Assembly (NCBI GenBank): GCA_021821045.1
Contig: JAKACW010000035.1
Coordinates: 1 to 42,988, forward strand
DNA from: Pseudomonadota bacterium
GTDB taxonomy: Bacteria > Pseudomonadota > Gammaproteobacteria > JAADHS01
Length of the DNA stretch: 42,988 nt
Direction: 5' to 3'
In this document: piece after piece, positions 1 through 9,893 of the stretch
Position numbering within the stretch: position 1 is the first letter of the stretch
Layout: each line of letters begins with the position of its first letter
Made by a program: the position numbers and the translations under genes
Notes under the pieces: model-generated
Databases searched by the model: none
Told to the model about the DNA's origin: nothing
The model's input: only the letters and a program-made list of their open reading frames with translations

Positions 1-26
1 TCGATTCCCAATGCTTTAAGCTTCAT
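1..26 (-). CDS. 5' end of a minus-strand gene running off the window
   Basis: Only the first eight codons are visible (MKLKALGI). The ATG at 24-26 (read on the minus strand) is preceded by a strong Shine-Dalgarno, the complement of CCTCCTT at 34-40. It lies downstream of nrdR on the same strand with about 110 bases between, so it could be the next gene of that operon. The product cannot be identified from eight residues. Confidence 0.5.
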
Positions 27-136
27 CTCGGACCCTCCTTACTCTGTTTCAGATGAAATTCACATTCTCATCTTGGCCCATTTCTTGAGGCCGTTTAAGA
101 GAAGGACGGGTCCATTTCATTTCCTACGTGGGCCGC

Positions 137-652
137 TTACGTCGGCGGATCATCCTCGCCCGGTTGCCACAATGAGCGCTGGCGACGCGCTTCGGGCGGA
201 GGTTCCTTCTCGAGGCGCTCGATTTCTTCGCGGAACTCGTTCACATCCTGAAAACTTCGATAGACGGACGCGAAGCGAACATACGCGACTTGGTCGATAT
301 CGCGCAGCTCGTCCATCACCCACTCGCCCAACTGTTTGGCGTTGACTTCTCGCTCGCCGCTGGCGCGCAGGCGCTGTTTGATACGGTTGATGGCGGCCTC
401 CACCTCTTCCACGCTGACTGGGCGTTTTTCCAACGCGCGCATCAAACCCGCCCGCAACTTTTCCTCGTCGAAGGGCTCGCGCCGGTTGTCGCGCTTGATA
501 ATGCGCGGCATAACCAATTCAGCCGACTCGAACGTGGTGAAACGCTCCGTGCACTGCTGACATTCGCGGCGGCGGCGAACCATGAAGCCATCGTTCGCCA
601 ATCGTGAATCAATGACTTTCGTGTCGTCCGTTCCGCAAAATGGGCAGCGCAT
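137..652 (-). CDS. nrdR: Transcriptional repressor NrdR
   Basis: NrdR is a zinc-ribbon and ATP-cone protein that senses adenine nucleotides and represses ribonucleotide reductase genes through NrdR boxes. The zinc ribbon is intact (C3, C6, C31, C34, start MRCPFCG), and the ATP-cone domain follows at about residues 49-139. At 171 aa it is slightly longer than the usual 150-160 because of a Pro/Arg-rich C-terminal tail. It lies 29 bases downstream of glyA on the same strand, the common gammaproteobacterial order glyA-nrdR, so the two are probably co-transcribed. The start is clear although no strong ribosome binding site is seen. Family assignment is secure. Confidence 0.96.
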   Translation of the reverse strand: MRCPFCGTDDTKVIDSRLANDGFMVRRRRECQQCTERFTTFESAELVMPRIIKRDNRREPFDEEKLRAGLMRALEKRPVSVEEVEAAINRIKQRLRASGEREVNAKQLGEWVMDELRDIDQVAYVRFASVYRSFQDVNEFREEIERLEKEPPPEARRQRSLWQPGEDDPPT

Positions 653-681
653 AGAAAAACTCTGTGGTTAACGCGCGACGA

Positions 682-1956
682 TCAACGCTTTTCGAACAGG
701 CGGGGATCGTACACGGGGAACCGCTCGCAGATGGCCAGGACGTGTTGTTTGACCCGTTCGACCACCTCGTCGTTGCCGAGATCATCGAGAACGTCGCACA
801 TCCAACCCGCCAGATCGCTCACCTCGGTCTCCTTGAAGCCGCGCGTGGTCACGGCCGGCGTACCGATGCGGATACCGCTGGTAACAAAGGGCGACTGGGG
901 ATCGTTGGGCACGGCGTTCTTGTTGACCGTGATATTGGCGCGACCGAGGGCGGCGTCGGCATCTTTGCCGGTGATGCCCTTGTCGATCAAATCGACAAGG
1001 AACAAGTGATTGTCCGTTCCGCCTGACACGACCTTATAGCCGCGCTCGATGAACACGCTGGCCATGGCGCGGGAATTATCCAGCACTTGGCGTTGATAGG
1101 CTTTGAACTCGGGCGCGAGTGCTTCCTTGAATGCGACTGCCTTGGCGGCGATGACGTGCATCAGCGGACCACCCTGGGTGCCGGGGAACACCATCGAATT
1201 GAGCTTCTTTTCGATGTCCGGGTTGGACCGGGCGAGGATAATGCCGCCCCGCGGGCCACGCAGGGTCTTATGCGTGGTGGATGTCGTCACGTCGGCGATG
1301 GCGACTGGGCTGGGATACACGCCCGCCGCGATCAGGCCAGCCACATGGGCCATATCCACAAACAGGTAGGCCCCGACCTTATCGGCAATAGCGCGAAAAC
1401 GCTGCCAATCCACCACCCGCGAATAGGCGCTGAATCCCGCCACCACCATCTTCGGGCGATGCTCCAGGGCCAATGCCTCGACTTGGTCGTAGTCGATCTC
1501 GCCGGTCGCCGGGTTCAAGCCGTATTGAACGGCATTAAAAAGCTTGCCTGAAAAATTGACCTTGGCCCCATGGGTGAGGTGTCCGCCGTGAGCCAGACTC
1601 ATGCCCAAGATGGTATCGCCGGCTTGCAATAAGGCCAGGTAGACCGCCGCATTGGCCTGTGAGCCGGAATGGGGCTGAACGTTGGCGTAGTCCGCGCCAA
1701 ACAGCTCCTTGACGCGGTCGATGGCCAACTGCTCGGCGACGTCGACATATTCGCAGCCGCCGTAATAGCGCTTGCTGGGATAACCTTCGGCGTACTTATT
1801 TGTTAATACCGAACCTTGCGCGGCTAAAACCCTCGGACTGGCATAGTTTTCGGAAGCGATCAGCTCGATGTGCTGCTCCTGGCGCCGCCGCTCCCCTTCC
1901 ATGGCAGTCCACAATTCGTCGTCAAATCCGGCGATGGTCATCTCGCGGCCAAACAT
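682..1956 (-). CDS. glyA: Serine hydroxymethyltransferase
   Basis: Cytosolic PLP enzyme that interconverts serine and glycine and feeds one-carbon units into tetrahydrofolate. The PLP lysine is K230 in [13 protein letters not shown], matching the Escherichia coli enzyme almost position for position. The substrate motifs SENYAS (35-40) and [11 protein letters not shown] (about 96-106) are present. Length 424 aa is normal. The ATG chosen at 1956 has GAGGGAA upstream; a second ATG five codons in is possible. It is the first gene of the glyA-nrdR unit. The inverted repeat at 2002-2019 lies in its upstream region. Confidence 0.98.
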   Translation of the reverse strand: MFGREMTIAGFDDELWTAMEGERRRQEQHIELIASENYASPRVLAAQGSVLTNKYAEGYPSKRYYGGCEYVDVAEQLAIDRVKELFGADYANVQPHSGSQANAAVYLALLQAGDTILGMSLAHGGHLTHGAKVNFSGKLFNAVQYGLNPATGEIDYDQVEALALEHRPKMVVAGFSAYSRVVDWQRFRAIADKVGAYLFVDMAHVAGLIAAGVYPSPVAIADVTTSTTHKTLRGPRGGIILARSNPDIEKKLNSMVFPGTQGGPLMHVIAAKAVAFKEALAPEFKAYQRQVLDNSRAMASVFIERGYKVVSGGTDNHLFLVDLIDKGITGKDADAALGRANITVNKNAVPNDPQSPFVTSGIRIGTPAVTTRGFKETEVSDLAGWMCDVLDDLGNDEVVERVKQHVLAICERFPVYDPRLFEKR

Positions 1957-2001
1957 GCGTATTCCCTCAAAAATTGCCCCATCGATTTGGGACCGCTAAG
2001 G

Positions 2002-2019
2002 ATACCCTATGCGGGGTAT
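2002..2019. promoter_or_regulatory. Inverted repeat upstream of glyA
   Basis: ATACCC (2002-2007) and GGGTAT (2014-2019) form a perfect 6+6 palindrome with a 6-base centre, 46 bases upstream of the glyA ATG. It could be an operator overlapping the glyA promoter. The regulator is unknown and the repeat is short, so chance is possible. Confidence 0.3.
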
Positions 2020-2198
2020 TTGATGAAGCCGGGAAAGGCCTCTCGATAGGGCATAGCCGCCTTTCCGTCGACACCCATCGCTATCGCCTACCCGCAATGA
2101 CGGATTTTGGATAAAATGTCGCCCTTTGGACAATCGCCCGGCGCGGGCTAGTCATTTACCACGATTTGTCACCTCCCGGTGCCGTGATAGCTTACGCC

Positions 2199-2218
2199 CC
2201 CGTTGCAGACCCAACGGG
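2199..2218. other. Short perfect hairpin in intergenic DNA
   Basis: CCCGTTG (2199-2205) and CAACGGG (2212-2218) pair perfectly across a 6-base loop. There is no T-run on either side, so it is not a typical terminator. Role unknown. Confidence 0.3.
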
Positions 2219-2483
2219 CGAGAAAATTGTCGATGCGTTTTACAGGTGACGGGCAACACGCGACGACCCGACACCGGCATTGATGCGCCAAGAAGCTGTT
2301 TTTAATGCGGAAGTTTCCGGATGGCATAGAAGATGCTTCGAGCATCTTGGACGGACCCCCGGAGACAATAAGTTACAAATAACAATAACGCGGCGAGATT
2401 GCGCACGACCCCCGGAACTCATCCCGAGGGATCGAAAAAACAAGGAAGCAGCGCAATTCCACGCCGTGTGAGCAGCGAAGAGG

Positions 2484-3836
2484 TTGTTGACGTTGGCTGC
2501 AAACCTTACATCTGACGCAGCGTTTTCGAAAACGGTATTGCGCCTCCTTTCAGGACTGAGACGCACGCCGCAAGGCGACGCGATATATAAGCACATCGCA
2601 ACGTTGCTCGAGGACCACGAAAGCAATCGCGTGGACGTCGAGCACGCCTATGCGGCGCTCCTCGACATGCTGCTTAGCGCATTCGTTGAAAAGGTGCCGG
2701 CGGGCTCGCCCCTTCAAGTACAGCTTAAACTGCTTCTGTTGCACCTCACGCCGCCGCTTTCGGTCGCCGAACTCACCACGTTGCGCAATTGCCTGCGCCT
2801 CTATACCGAAGAATTGTCACGCCCCGGCACTTCGCCGGAGGACCTGATGGAATCCGCGTTGACGCCGTTGCTGGAGGATTTCGTCGGCGGCAAACCCGCG
2901 CGCCCGAAGCAGGCACCGGAACCTGCCAGTGAAACCGGCTTCGTCGAACGCCGCCGCTCACCCCGCGCCGCGGCACAAGCGGAACGTCGCGTCGACTCCG
3001 CCTACCGCCAGCACTTACAGCAAAAGCGCGAAAGCATTCATCGAATACAAGCCACGCTGGCCCAGCACATCACCGACACCATCCGCCAGAACGAAGAATT
3101 CGGCGTGCTGTTGGAGGTGGAACTGGACGCCCTGCGCTCCGCGGGAAGCATCCAGGAAATCGACATTCTGCGTAAGACGCTCGTTAACGAAGTCGAAAAG
3201 CTGCAGCACTCGCACCAATCGCTCACCAGCCGCTTGGAGAAGACCCACCAAGTGCTCAAGGACGTGGAGGCGAAGGGACAGGAACTCAGCGACGAACTGA
3301 CCCGCGTTCACCTGCTAAGCCTCACTGACGAGCTCACGGAACTGCCCAATCGTCGCGCCTTCCTGCGTCGCTTGGAGGACGAAGTAGGCCGGGTTCAGCG
3401 TTATGGCAACTCATTGTCTTTAGTGATTGTCGACGTCGACGGCTTCAAGGCGATCAACGACCAATACGGCCACGCAGCGGGGGACGACGTGTTGCGCGCC
3501 TATGCCAAGTCCGTGCTGTCCATTTTTCGCCACCATGACATGGTGGCACGCTATGGCGGCGAAGAATTCGCGGTACTGCTGCCCAATACGGATACCGACG
3601 GCGCCATCGCCGCCATCCACAAGGTGCAACGCGCGGCGGCGGAAACCACGGTCGACATCAACGGCACGGCCGTTCCGGTGCCGACGTTCTCAGCCGGCAT
3701 CGCGCTTTACCTTCCGGGCGAAACACCCACCGACATCATCGAACGGGCCGATTCCGCGCTCTACCGAGCAAAGAATCTGGGCCGCAACCGCATCGAATTG
3801 GCTTCCAACGAAAGCTCGGACGCGCTGTTGCGCTAG
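2484..3836 (+). CDS. Diguanylate cyclase (GGDEF) with uncharacterised N-terminal region
   Basis: Makes cyclic di-GMP from two GTP. The signature is GGEEF at residues 358-362 inside MVARYGGEEF, and the product-inhibition I-site RxxD (RHHD, 349-352) sits exactly five residues before it, so the enzyme should be active and feedback-inhibited. Residues 1 to about 135 are helical and unrecognised; about 165-275 is charged and predicted coiled-coil, leading into GGDEF at about 285-440. No membrane segment or signal peptide is seen, so it is cytoplasmic. The start is a TTG at 2484 with GAAGAGG upstream; a later in-frame TTG is possible. It is a single gene, convergent with secF. Confidence 0.9.
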   Translation: MLTLAANLTSDAAFSKTVLRLLSGLRRTPQGDAIYKHIATLLEDHESNRVDVEHAYAALLDMLLSAFVEKVPAGSPLQVQLKLLLLHLTPPLSVAELTTLRNCLRLYTEELSRPGTSPEDLMESALTPLLEDFVGGKPARPKQAPEPASETGFVERRRSPRAAAQAERRVDSAYRQHLQQKRESIHRIQATLAQHITDTIRQNEEFGVLLEVELDALRSAGSIQEIDILRKTLVNEVEKLQHSHQSLTSRLEKTHQVLKDVEAKGQELSDELTRVHLLSLTDELTELPNRRAFLRRLEDEVGRVQRYGNSLSLVIVDVDGFKAINDQYGHAAGDDVLRAYAKSVLSIFRHHDMVARYGGEEFAVLLPNTDTDGAIAAIHKVQRAAAETTVDINGTAVPVPTFSAGIALYLPGETPTDIIERADSALYRAKNLGRNRIELASNESSDALLR

Positions 3837-3859
3837 TAGAACGTTGCCATCCTTCCTTT

Positions 3860-3922
3860 GTGAGAGCGACTCCGTTTCGCGATCGAGCTGGGATAAGAAA
3901 CGCCGTCGAACGCCGCTCCTAC
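3860..3922. repeat. REP-type palindromic repeat pair, diverged
   Basis: The stretch starting GTGAGAGCGACTCCGTTTCG at 3860 and the inverted piece ending CCGCTCCTAC near 3922 resemble the better-conserved GTGGGAGCGG elements at 9696-9756 and 16837-17023. It lies between two convergent genes, a usual place for REP elements. The match is imperfect, so this copy is less certain than the others. Confidence 0.5.
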
Positions 3923-3959
3923 GGCATCTACTCAACAGAATAACTGTGTGAGTTGAGCG

Positions 3960-4910
3960 CTAAGGCCGAGTCTCCGACCCGGCCCCTTCCTTCTCGACCG
4001 GCGTGCGCATAAGATCTTCGCGGGACACACCGAGCCACATGACAATCGGGCTGGCCACCAGCACCGACGAGTAGATCCCGAAGAGAATGCCGATCGTGAG
4101 CGCGAGTGCAAAATAGAACAGCGGCTCGCCGCCGAACAGCAGCATCGAGAGCACCATGGTCTGCGTCATACCGTGGGTCATAATGGTACGGGACATCGTG
4201 CGCGTGATCGCGTTATTGATCACATCCGGGACCGACGCTTTGCGCATCTTGCGGAAATTCTCCCTCACTCGGTCGAACACCACCACCGATTCGTTGACGG
4301 AATAGCCCAACACCGCCAGCACCGCAGCCAGCACCGTCAGCGAGAACTCCCACTGGAAGAACGCGAAGAAACCCAAAATGATGACCACATCATGCAGATT
4401 GGCGATGATGGCCGCGACCGCAAAACGCCACTCGAATCGGATACTCAAATAAATCATGATGCCGGCGACCACCAGCATCAGCGCCAATCCGCCGCTGTTG
4501 TACATCTCTTCGCCGACTTGCGGACCTACGAACTCGACCCGCTGCACGATCACATTCGGATCCTGCGCACGCAACGCGTCCTTGACCCGTTCGCTAAGCG
4601 CAGCGGCTGATCCCTCAGGCCCCCCATGCTTGGCCGGCAAGCGAATCAAAACATCGTGTGTCGTGCCGAAAGCCTGAACACTCGCCTCCTTCAGCTCCAA
4701 GTTCTCCAGCACCTCACGAACCTGCGAAAGTTCGACCGCTTGCGGATAGCTGATTTCCATGACGGTGCCGCCGGTGAAATCGACGCCGAGATTCAGCCCC
4801 CTGGTCGCCAGGAAGAAAACCGCGAGCAAGAACGTCACCGCGGAAACCACAGTGGTCGACCGCGCATACTTCATGAACGGGATGTCGTTCTTTATTCTAA
4901 AAAGCTCCAT
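3960..4910 (-). CDS. secF: Protein translocase subunit SecF
   Basis: Inner-membrane partner of SecD; SecDF uses the proton motive force to complete export of proteins through SecYEG. Six membrane segments are visible: the first at about 16-36, then five between about 135 and 300. The P4-type periplasmic start FTGGTVMEISYP and the membrane motif GYSVNESVVVFDRVREN are present. The usual wording of the latter is NDT, here NES, which keeps an acidic residue. Length 316 aa is normal. It follows secD by 18 bases and is the last gene of queA-tgt-yajC-secD-secF. Confidence 0.97.
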   Translation of the reverse strand: MELFRIKNDIPFMKYARSTTVVSAVTFLLAVFFLATRGLNLGVDFTGGTVMEISYPQAVELSQVREVLENLELKEASVQAFGTTHDVLIRLPAKHGGPEGSAAALSERVKDALRAQDPNVIVQRVEFVGPQVGEEMYNSGGLALMLVVAGIMIYLSIRFEWRFAVAAIIANLHDVVIILGFFAFFQWEFSLTVLAAVLAVLGYSVNESVVVFDRVRENFRKMRKASVPDVINNAITRTMSRTIMTHGMTQTMVLSMLLFGGEPLFYFALALTIGILFGIYSSVLVASPIVMWLGVSREDLMRTPVEKEGAGSETRP

Positions 4911-4928
4911 AACCCACCTATCCGGGAA

Positions 4929-6788
4929 TTAGATCGCCAGCTTTGTGAGACGCCGCTGGCGACCGTAGAAGACATTGACCAAAGCCCGTGAAATGACCAC
5001 ACCACTGAACATAGACGTCAGAATGCCGATCGACAGCACGACAGCGAAGCCGCGCACCGGCCCGGAACCCAGCAGCAGCAAGGCCAGTCCCGCGATAAGC
5101 GTCGTGATGTTTGAGTCGACGATTGTCGCCCATGCGCGCTCGTACCCGGCGTGAATCGCCGCTTGGGGCGAATTGCCGTTGCGCAGCTCTTCGCGAATGC
5201 GCTCGAGTATCAAAACGTTGGCGTCGATGGCCATACCGACGGTAAGTGCGATACCCGCCATCCCAGGCAATGTCAGTGTAGCCTGGAGCATGGACAGAAT
5301 CGAAACCAGCAGCAGCAAGTTCGCCGCCAGCGCCACCGATGCGATGAAGCCGAACACCAAGTAATAGATCGTCATGAGCGCCGCAATGGCGACGAATCCC
5401 CACAACGTCGAATCGAAGCCGCGTTCGATGTTTTCCGCGCCCATGCTCGGACCAACCGTCCGTTCCTCCACGATGGTAATCGGCGCCGACAACGCGCCGG
5501 CGCGCAACAACAGGGCCAAATTGCGCGCTTCCTCAGTGCTGTCCAGGCCCGTGATCTGAAAGCGCTTGCCGAACGCCTCACGTATCCGCGCCGTGTTGAT
5601 TACATCTTCGACGCGTCGGGTCGTCTTGACGGCCTTGCCCTCCACCATCTTTGTTTCGGTCTTATTCTCGATGAACACCACGGCCATCAGCTTGCCGACG
5701 TTGTCCTTCGTGGTATTCAACATCTTCTTGGCGCCTTGCCCGTCGAGATTGATGAATACCGCCGGGCTACCGTCCGTCGAATCGATGCCCGATTGGGCGT
5801 CGGTTATCTGATCGCCGGTGACGATGACGCGCTTCTGGAGCAGCACAGGATTGCCGTTGCGCTCGCGGTACAGCTTGGATCCCGCCGGAACTCTCCCCGC
5901 CGCCGCATCGGCAGCGCTGGCCGTTTCGTCCACCATGTGAAATTCCAGGGTGGCTGTCGCGCCCAGGATTTCTTTGGCCCGCGCCGTGTCTTGAATACCC
6001 GCAAGTTGGACAAGGATGCGGTCCAAGCCTTGCTGCTGAATCAGCGGCTCGGCCACGCCCAACTCGTTCACGCGGTTGCGCAGGGTGGTGACGTTCTGCT
6101 GGACGGCGAATCGCTTGACCTCGCGCTCATCGGCCTCGGACAAGCGCGCCACCAACGCGGGCTCGGCGCCCTCGACTTCGGTAAGGGACAGAGTGCGAAA
6201 ATCTTTGCGGATCAAGTCCTCCGCCGCCGCACGATCCTCCGCAGAACGGAACTTCAGTTCGATGCCGCCTTGGGCGCGTCGATTGACGCCAAGATAGCGA
6301 ATCTTGCCCTCGCGCAACGCGCCGCGCAAATCGTTCGCATAGCGCTCATCCGTTTGAGCCAGGGCCGCCGCCATGTCCACTTCCAAGAGGAAGTGAACGC
6401 CGCCACGCAGGTCCAGCCCGAGATACATGGGCTCGGCACCAAGCGCCTTCAACCACGCCGGGGTGGACGGCGCCAAGTTAAGCGCGACGACATAGTCGTC
6501 ACCGAGCCGTTCACGAACGATGGCCTGCGCCTTGAGCTGATCTTCGGTATTGGTGAAACGGGCCAGCAAACCCAGCGGCGTCAGGGCGATACTCTTGGTG
6601 TCGAGCTTGGCTTCGCGCAGCGCGACTTCCACCGTCTGCAGAGTCGTTGCATCCACCGTGGCCATGCGGGTGCCGGAAATCTGCAGCGCCGGATCTTCGC
6701 CGTACAGATTCGGTACCGAATACAGCACGGCAATCCCGATCACAATGACGACCAGGGCATTCTTCCACCAAGGGTAACGATTAATCAT
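4929..6788 (-). CDS. secD: Protein translocase subunit SecD
   Basis: Large subunit of the SecDF export motor. The first membrane segment is at about residues 9-27, followed by the large periplasmic region containing GLDLRGGVHFLLEVD, and five C-terminal membrane segments with the conserved GMAIDANVLILERIREEL. I chose the ATG at 6788, giving MINRYPWWKN and 619 aa; an upstream in-frame ATG at 6827 would add 13 residues that do not look like SecD. No strong ribosome binding site is visible. It lies between yajC and secF in the standard operon. Confidence 0.97.
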   Translation of the reverse strand: MINRYPWWKNALVVIVIGIAVLYSVPNLYGEDPALQISGTRMATVDATTLQTVEVALREAKLDTKSIALTPLGLLARFTNTEDQLKAQAIVRERLGDDYVVALNLAPSTPAWLKALGAEPMYLGLDLRGGVHFLLEVDMAAALAQTDERYANDLRGALREGKIRYLGVNRRAQGGIELKFRSAEDRAAAEDLIRKDFRTLSLTEVEGAEPALVARLSEADEREVKRFAVQQNVTTLRNRVNELGVAEPLIQQQGLDRILVQLAGIQDTARAKEILGATATLEFHMVDETASAADAAAGRVPAGSKLYRERNGNPVLLQKRVIVTGDQITDAQSGIDSTDGSPAVFINLDGQGAKKMLNTTKDNVGKLMAVVFIENKTETKMVEGKAVKTTRRVEDVINTARIREAFGKRFQITGLDSTEEARNLALLLRAGALSAPITIVEERTVGPSMGAENIERGFDSTLWGFVAIAALMTIYYLVFGFIASVALAANLLLLVSILSMLQATLTLPGMAGIALTVGMAIDANVLILERIREELRNGNSPQAAIHAGYERAWATIVDSNITTLIAGLALLLLGSGPVRGFAVVLSIGILTSMFSGVVISRALVNVFYGRQRRLTKLAI

Positions 6789-6842
6789 GCAGTTGCGTCC
6801 GAGTGAGTAGGGCTGGCGGCGGCACAAGCCGCCGCAGGAAAA

Positions 6843-7208
6843 CTATTGCGCTTGAGGTTCCGGTTCCGTCGATTCCTTCGACTCCTTCAAAGTCCCTTTG
6901 GGCAGCAACGACGAAACGGAATTCTTCTGCACTTTCACGCGCACGCCGTCGGCGATTTCCAAGGTGAGAAAGTTATCGTCAACCTTGATGATTCGCCCAA
7001 GCAAACCGCCGCTGGTGGCGATCTCGTCACTCTTGCTGAGGGATTCCACCATCTTGCGGTGTTCCTTGGCGCGCTTGATTTGCGGGCGCATCAGCAAGAA
7101 ATAGAAGATAACGAAAATAAGAATCAGCGGCAGAAAACCCATCAGCCCCGGATCACCGCCTTGCGCCGGCGCGCCTTGCGCCCACGCACTCGATATCAAA
7201 AAATCCAT
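6843..7208 (-). CDS. yajC: Preprotein translocase subunit YajC
   Basis: Small inner-membrane protein of the SecDF-YajC complex. After a short periplasmic, Gln/Gly/Pro-containing N-terminus it has one membrane segment (FLPLILIFVIFYFLLMRP, about residues 25-42) followed by the cytoplasmic YajC domain with SLSKSDEIATSGGLLGRI. The ATG at 7208 (MDFLISSAWAQ) has AAGGA eight to ten bases upstream and gives 121 aa; the open frame extends 26 codons further without family resemblance. It lies between tgt and secD. Confidence 0.95.
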   Translation of the reverse strand: MDFLISSAWAQGAPAQGGDPGLMGFLPLILIFVIFYFLLMRPQIKRAKEHRKMVESLSKSDEIATSGGLLGRIIKVDDNFLTLEIADGVRVKVQKNSVSSLLPKGTLKESKESTEPEPQAQ

Positions 7209-7368
7209 AGTCGTCGTCCTTTTTGTTGTGAGACCGAAATTACCCGCACTCGAATCATGGACTCTGCGTTCCCAAATCGCATTCACCCAAGCGATCAGAT
7301 TTTAGAGCCGCGTATTATCCTCGATTCGCGGGTTAGACACCACCGCTACGCACCGCATTTACAAATAC

Positions 7369-9517
<2,149 letters not shown>

Positions 9518-9556
9518 GGGCCGGCATCTTATCACGCGCGATGCATTTAGGACGGT

Positions 9557-9584
9557 TTGATCGGCAGAGGGATTCATATATACT
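9557..9584 (+). promoter_or_regulatory. Sigma-70 promoter of tRNA-Leu(CAA)
   Basis: TTGATC at 9557-9562 and TATACT at 9579-9584 are separated by 16 bases, close to the sigma-70 consensus, and would start transcription about ten bases before the mature tRNA. It lies in the divergent gap between queA and the tRNA gene. Confidence 0.6.
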
Positions 9585-9599
9585 ATGCCGACTTTTTTA

Positions 9600-9686
9600 G
9601 CCGGGATGGCGGAACTGGTAGACGCGCTGGACTCAAAATCCAGTGAGGGAAACCTCGTGAGAGTTCGAGTCTCTCCCCCGGCACCA
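9600..9686 (+). tRNA. tRNA-Leu, anticodon CAA
   Basis: A complete class II tRNA of 87 bases. The acceptor arm is GCCGGGA with CCCCGGC (one A-C mismatch at the base), the anticodon stem is CTGGA/TCCAG around loop CTCAAAA (anticodon CAA, reading UUG), the long variable arm is GAGG-GAAA-CCTC, the T arm is GAGAG-TTCGAGT-CTCTC, and CCA is encoded at 9684-9686. It stands alone, divergent from queA. Confidence 0.97.
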
Positions 9687-9695
9687 TCAATTCTT

Positions 9696-9756
9696 GTGGA
9701 AGCGGTTTCCTACCGCGATTCTTCGCCTAATCAATCGCGGAATAATCCGCTCCCAC
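9696..9756. repeat. REP-type inverted pair
   Basis: One unit starting GTGGAAGCGGTTTCC at 9696 and one inverted unit ending TCCGCTCCCAC at 9756 face each other across about 12 bases and can fold into a long hairpin. Both share the CCGCGATT / AATCGCGG core with the cluster at 16837-17023. It lies between tRNA-Leu and the glucan phosphorylase gene. Confidence 0.8.
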
Positions 9757-9893
9757 ATCAATGCCGCGATTCCTAATACCCGATCAATGCCTTCGCGCCC
9801 CTGTTGTTTTATGTGGCTTGTACAAGTTCTATCATGTGCGCCACACGACGCCACAATTGGCGTCCACCCCAATTCGAAAAGGAAGCCGCTGCC

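Larger units (their letters stand above)
1957..2483. other. Intergenic region between divergent glyA and the diguanylate cyclase gene
   Basis: This 527-base stretch has no credible gene; the small frames in it lack ribosome binding sites and conserved composition. It must hold the promoters of glyA (minus) and of the GGDEF gene (plus). Two inverted repeats stand out and are listed separately (2002-2019 and 2199-2218). A TAAAAT at 2112-2117 could be a plus-strand -10 box, but I see no matching -35. Confidence 0.6.

Noticed and set aside
1957..2483. Possible riboswitch upstream of glyA or the GGDEF gene
   Set aside because: I looked for glycine, SAM and cyclic di-GMP riboswitch cores and found no convincing match; only short inverted repeats.
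3960..4910. SecF NES instead of NDT as a loss of function
   Set aside because: The change keeps an acidic residue and the rest of the protein is normal; I see no reason to call it defective.
5151..6806. 551-codon open frame on the plus strand opposite secD
   Set aside because: It is antisense to a certain gene, has the Arg/Gln/His-rich composition of GC-rich shadow frames and no start signal.
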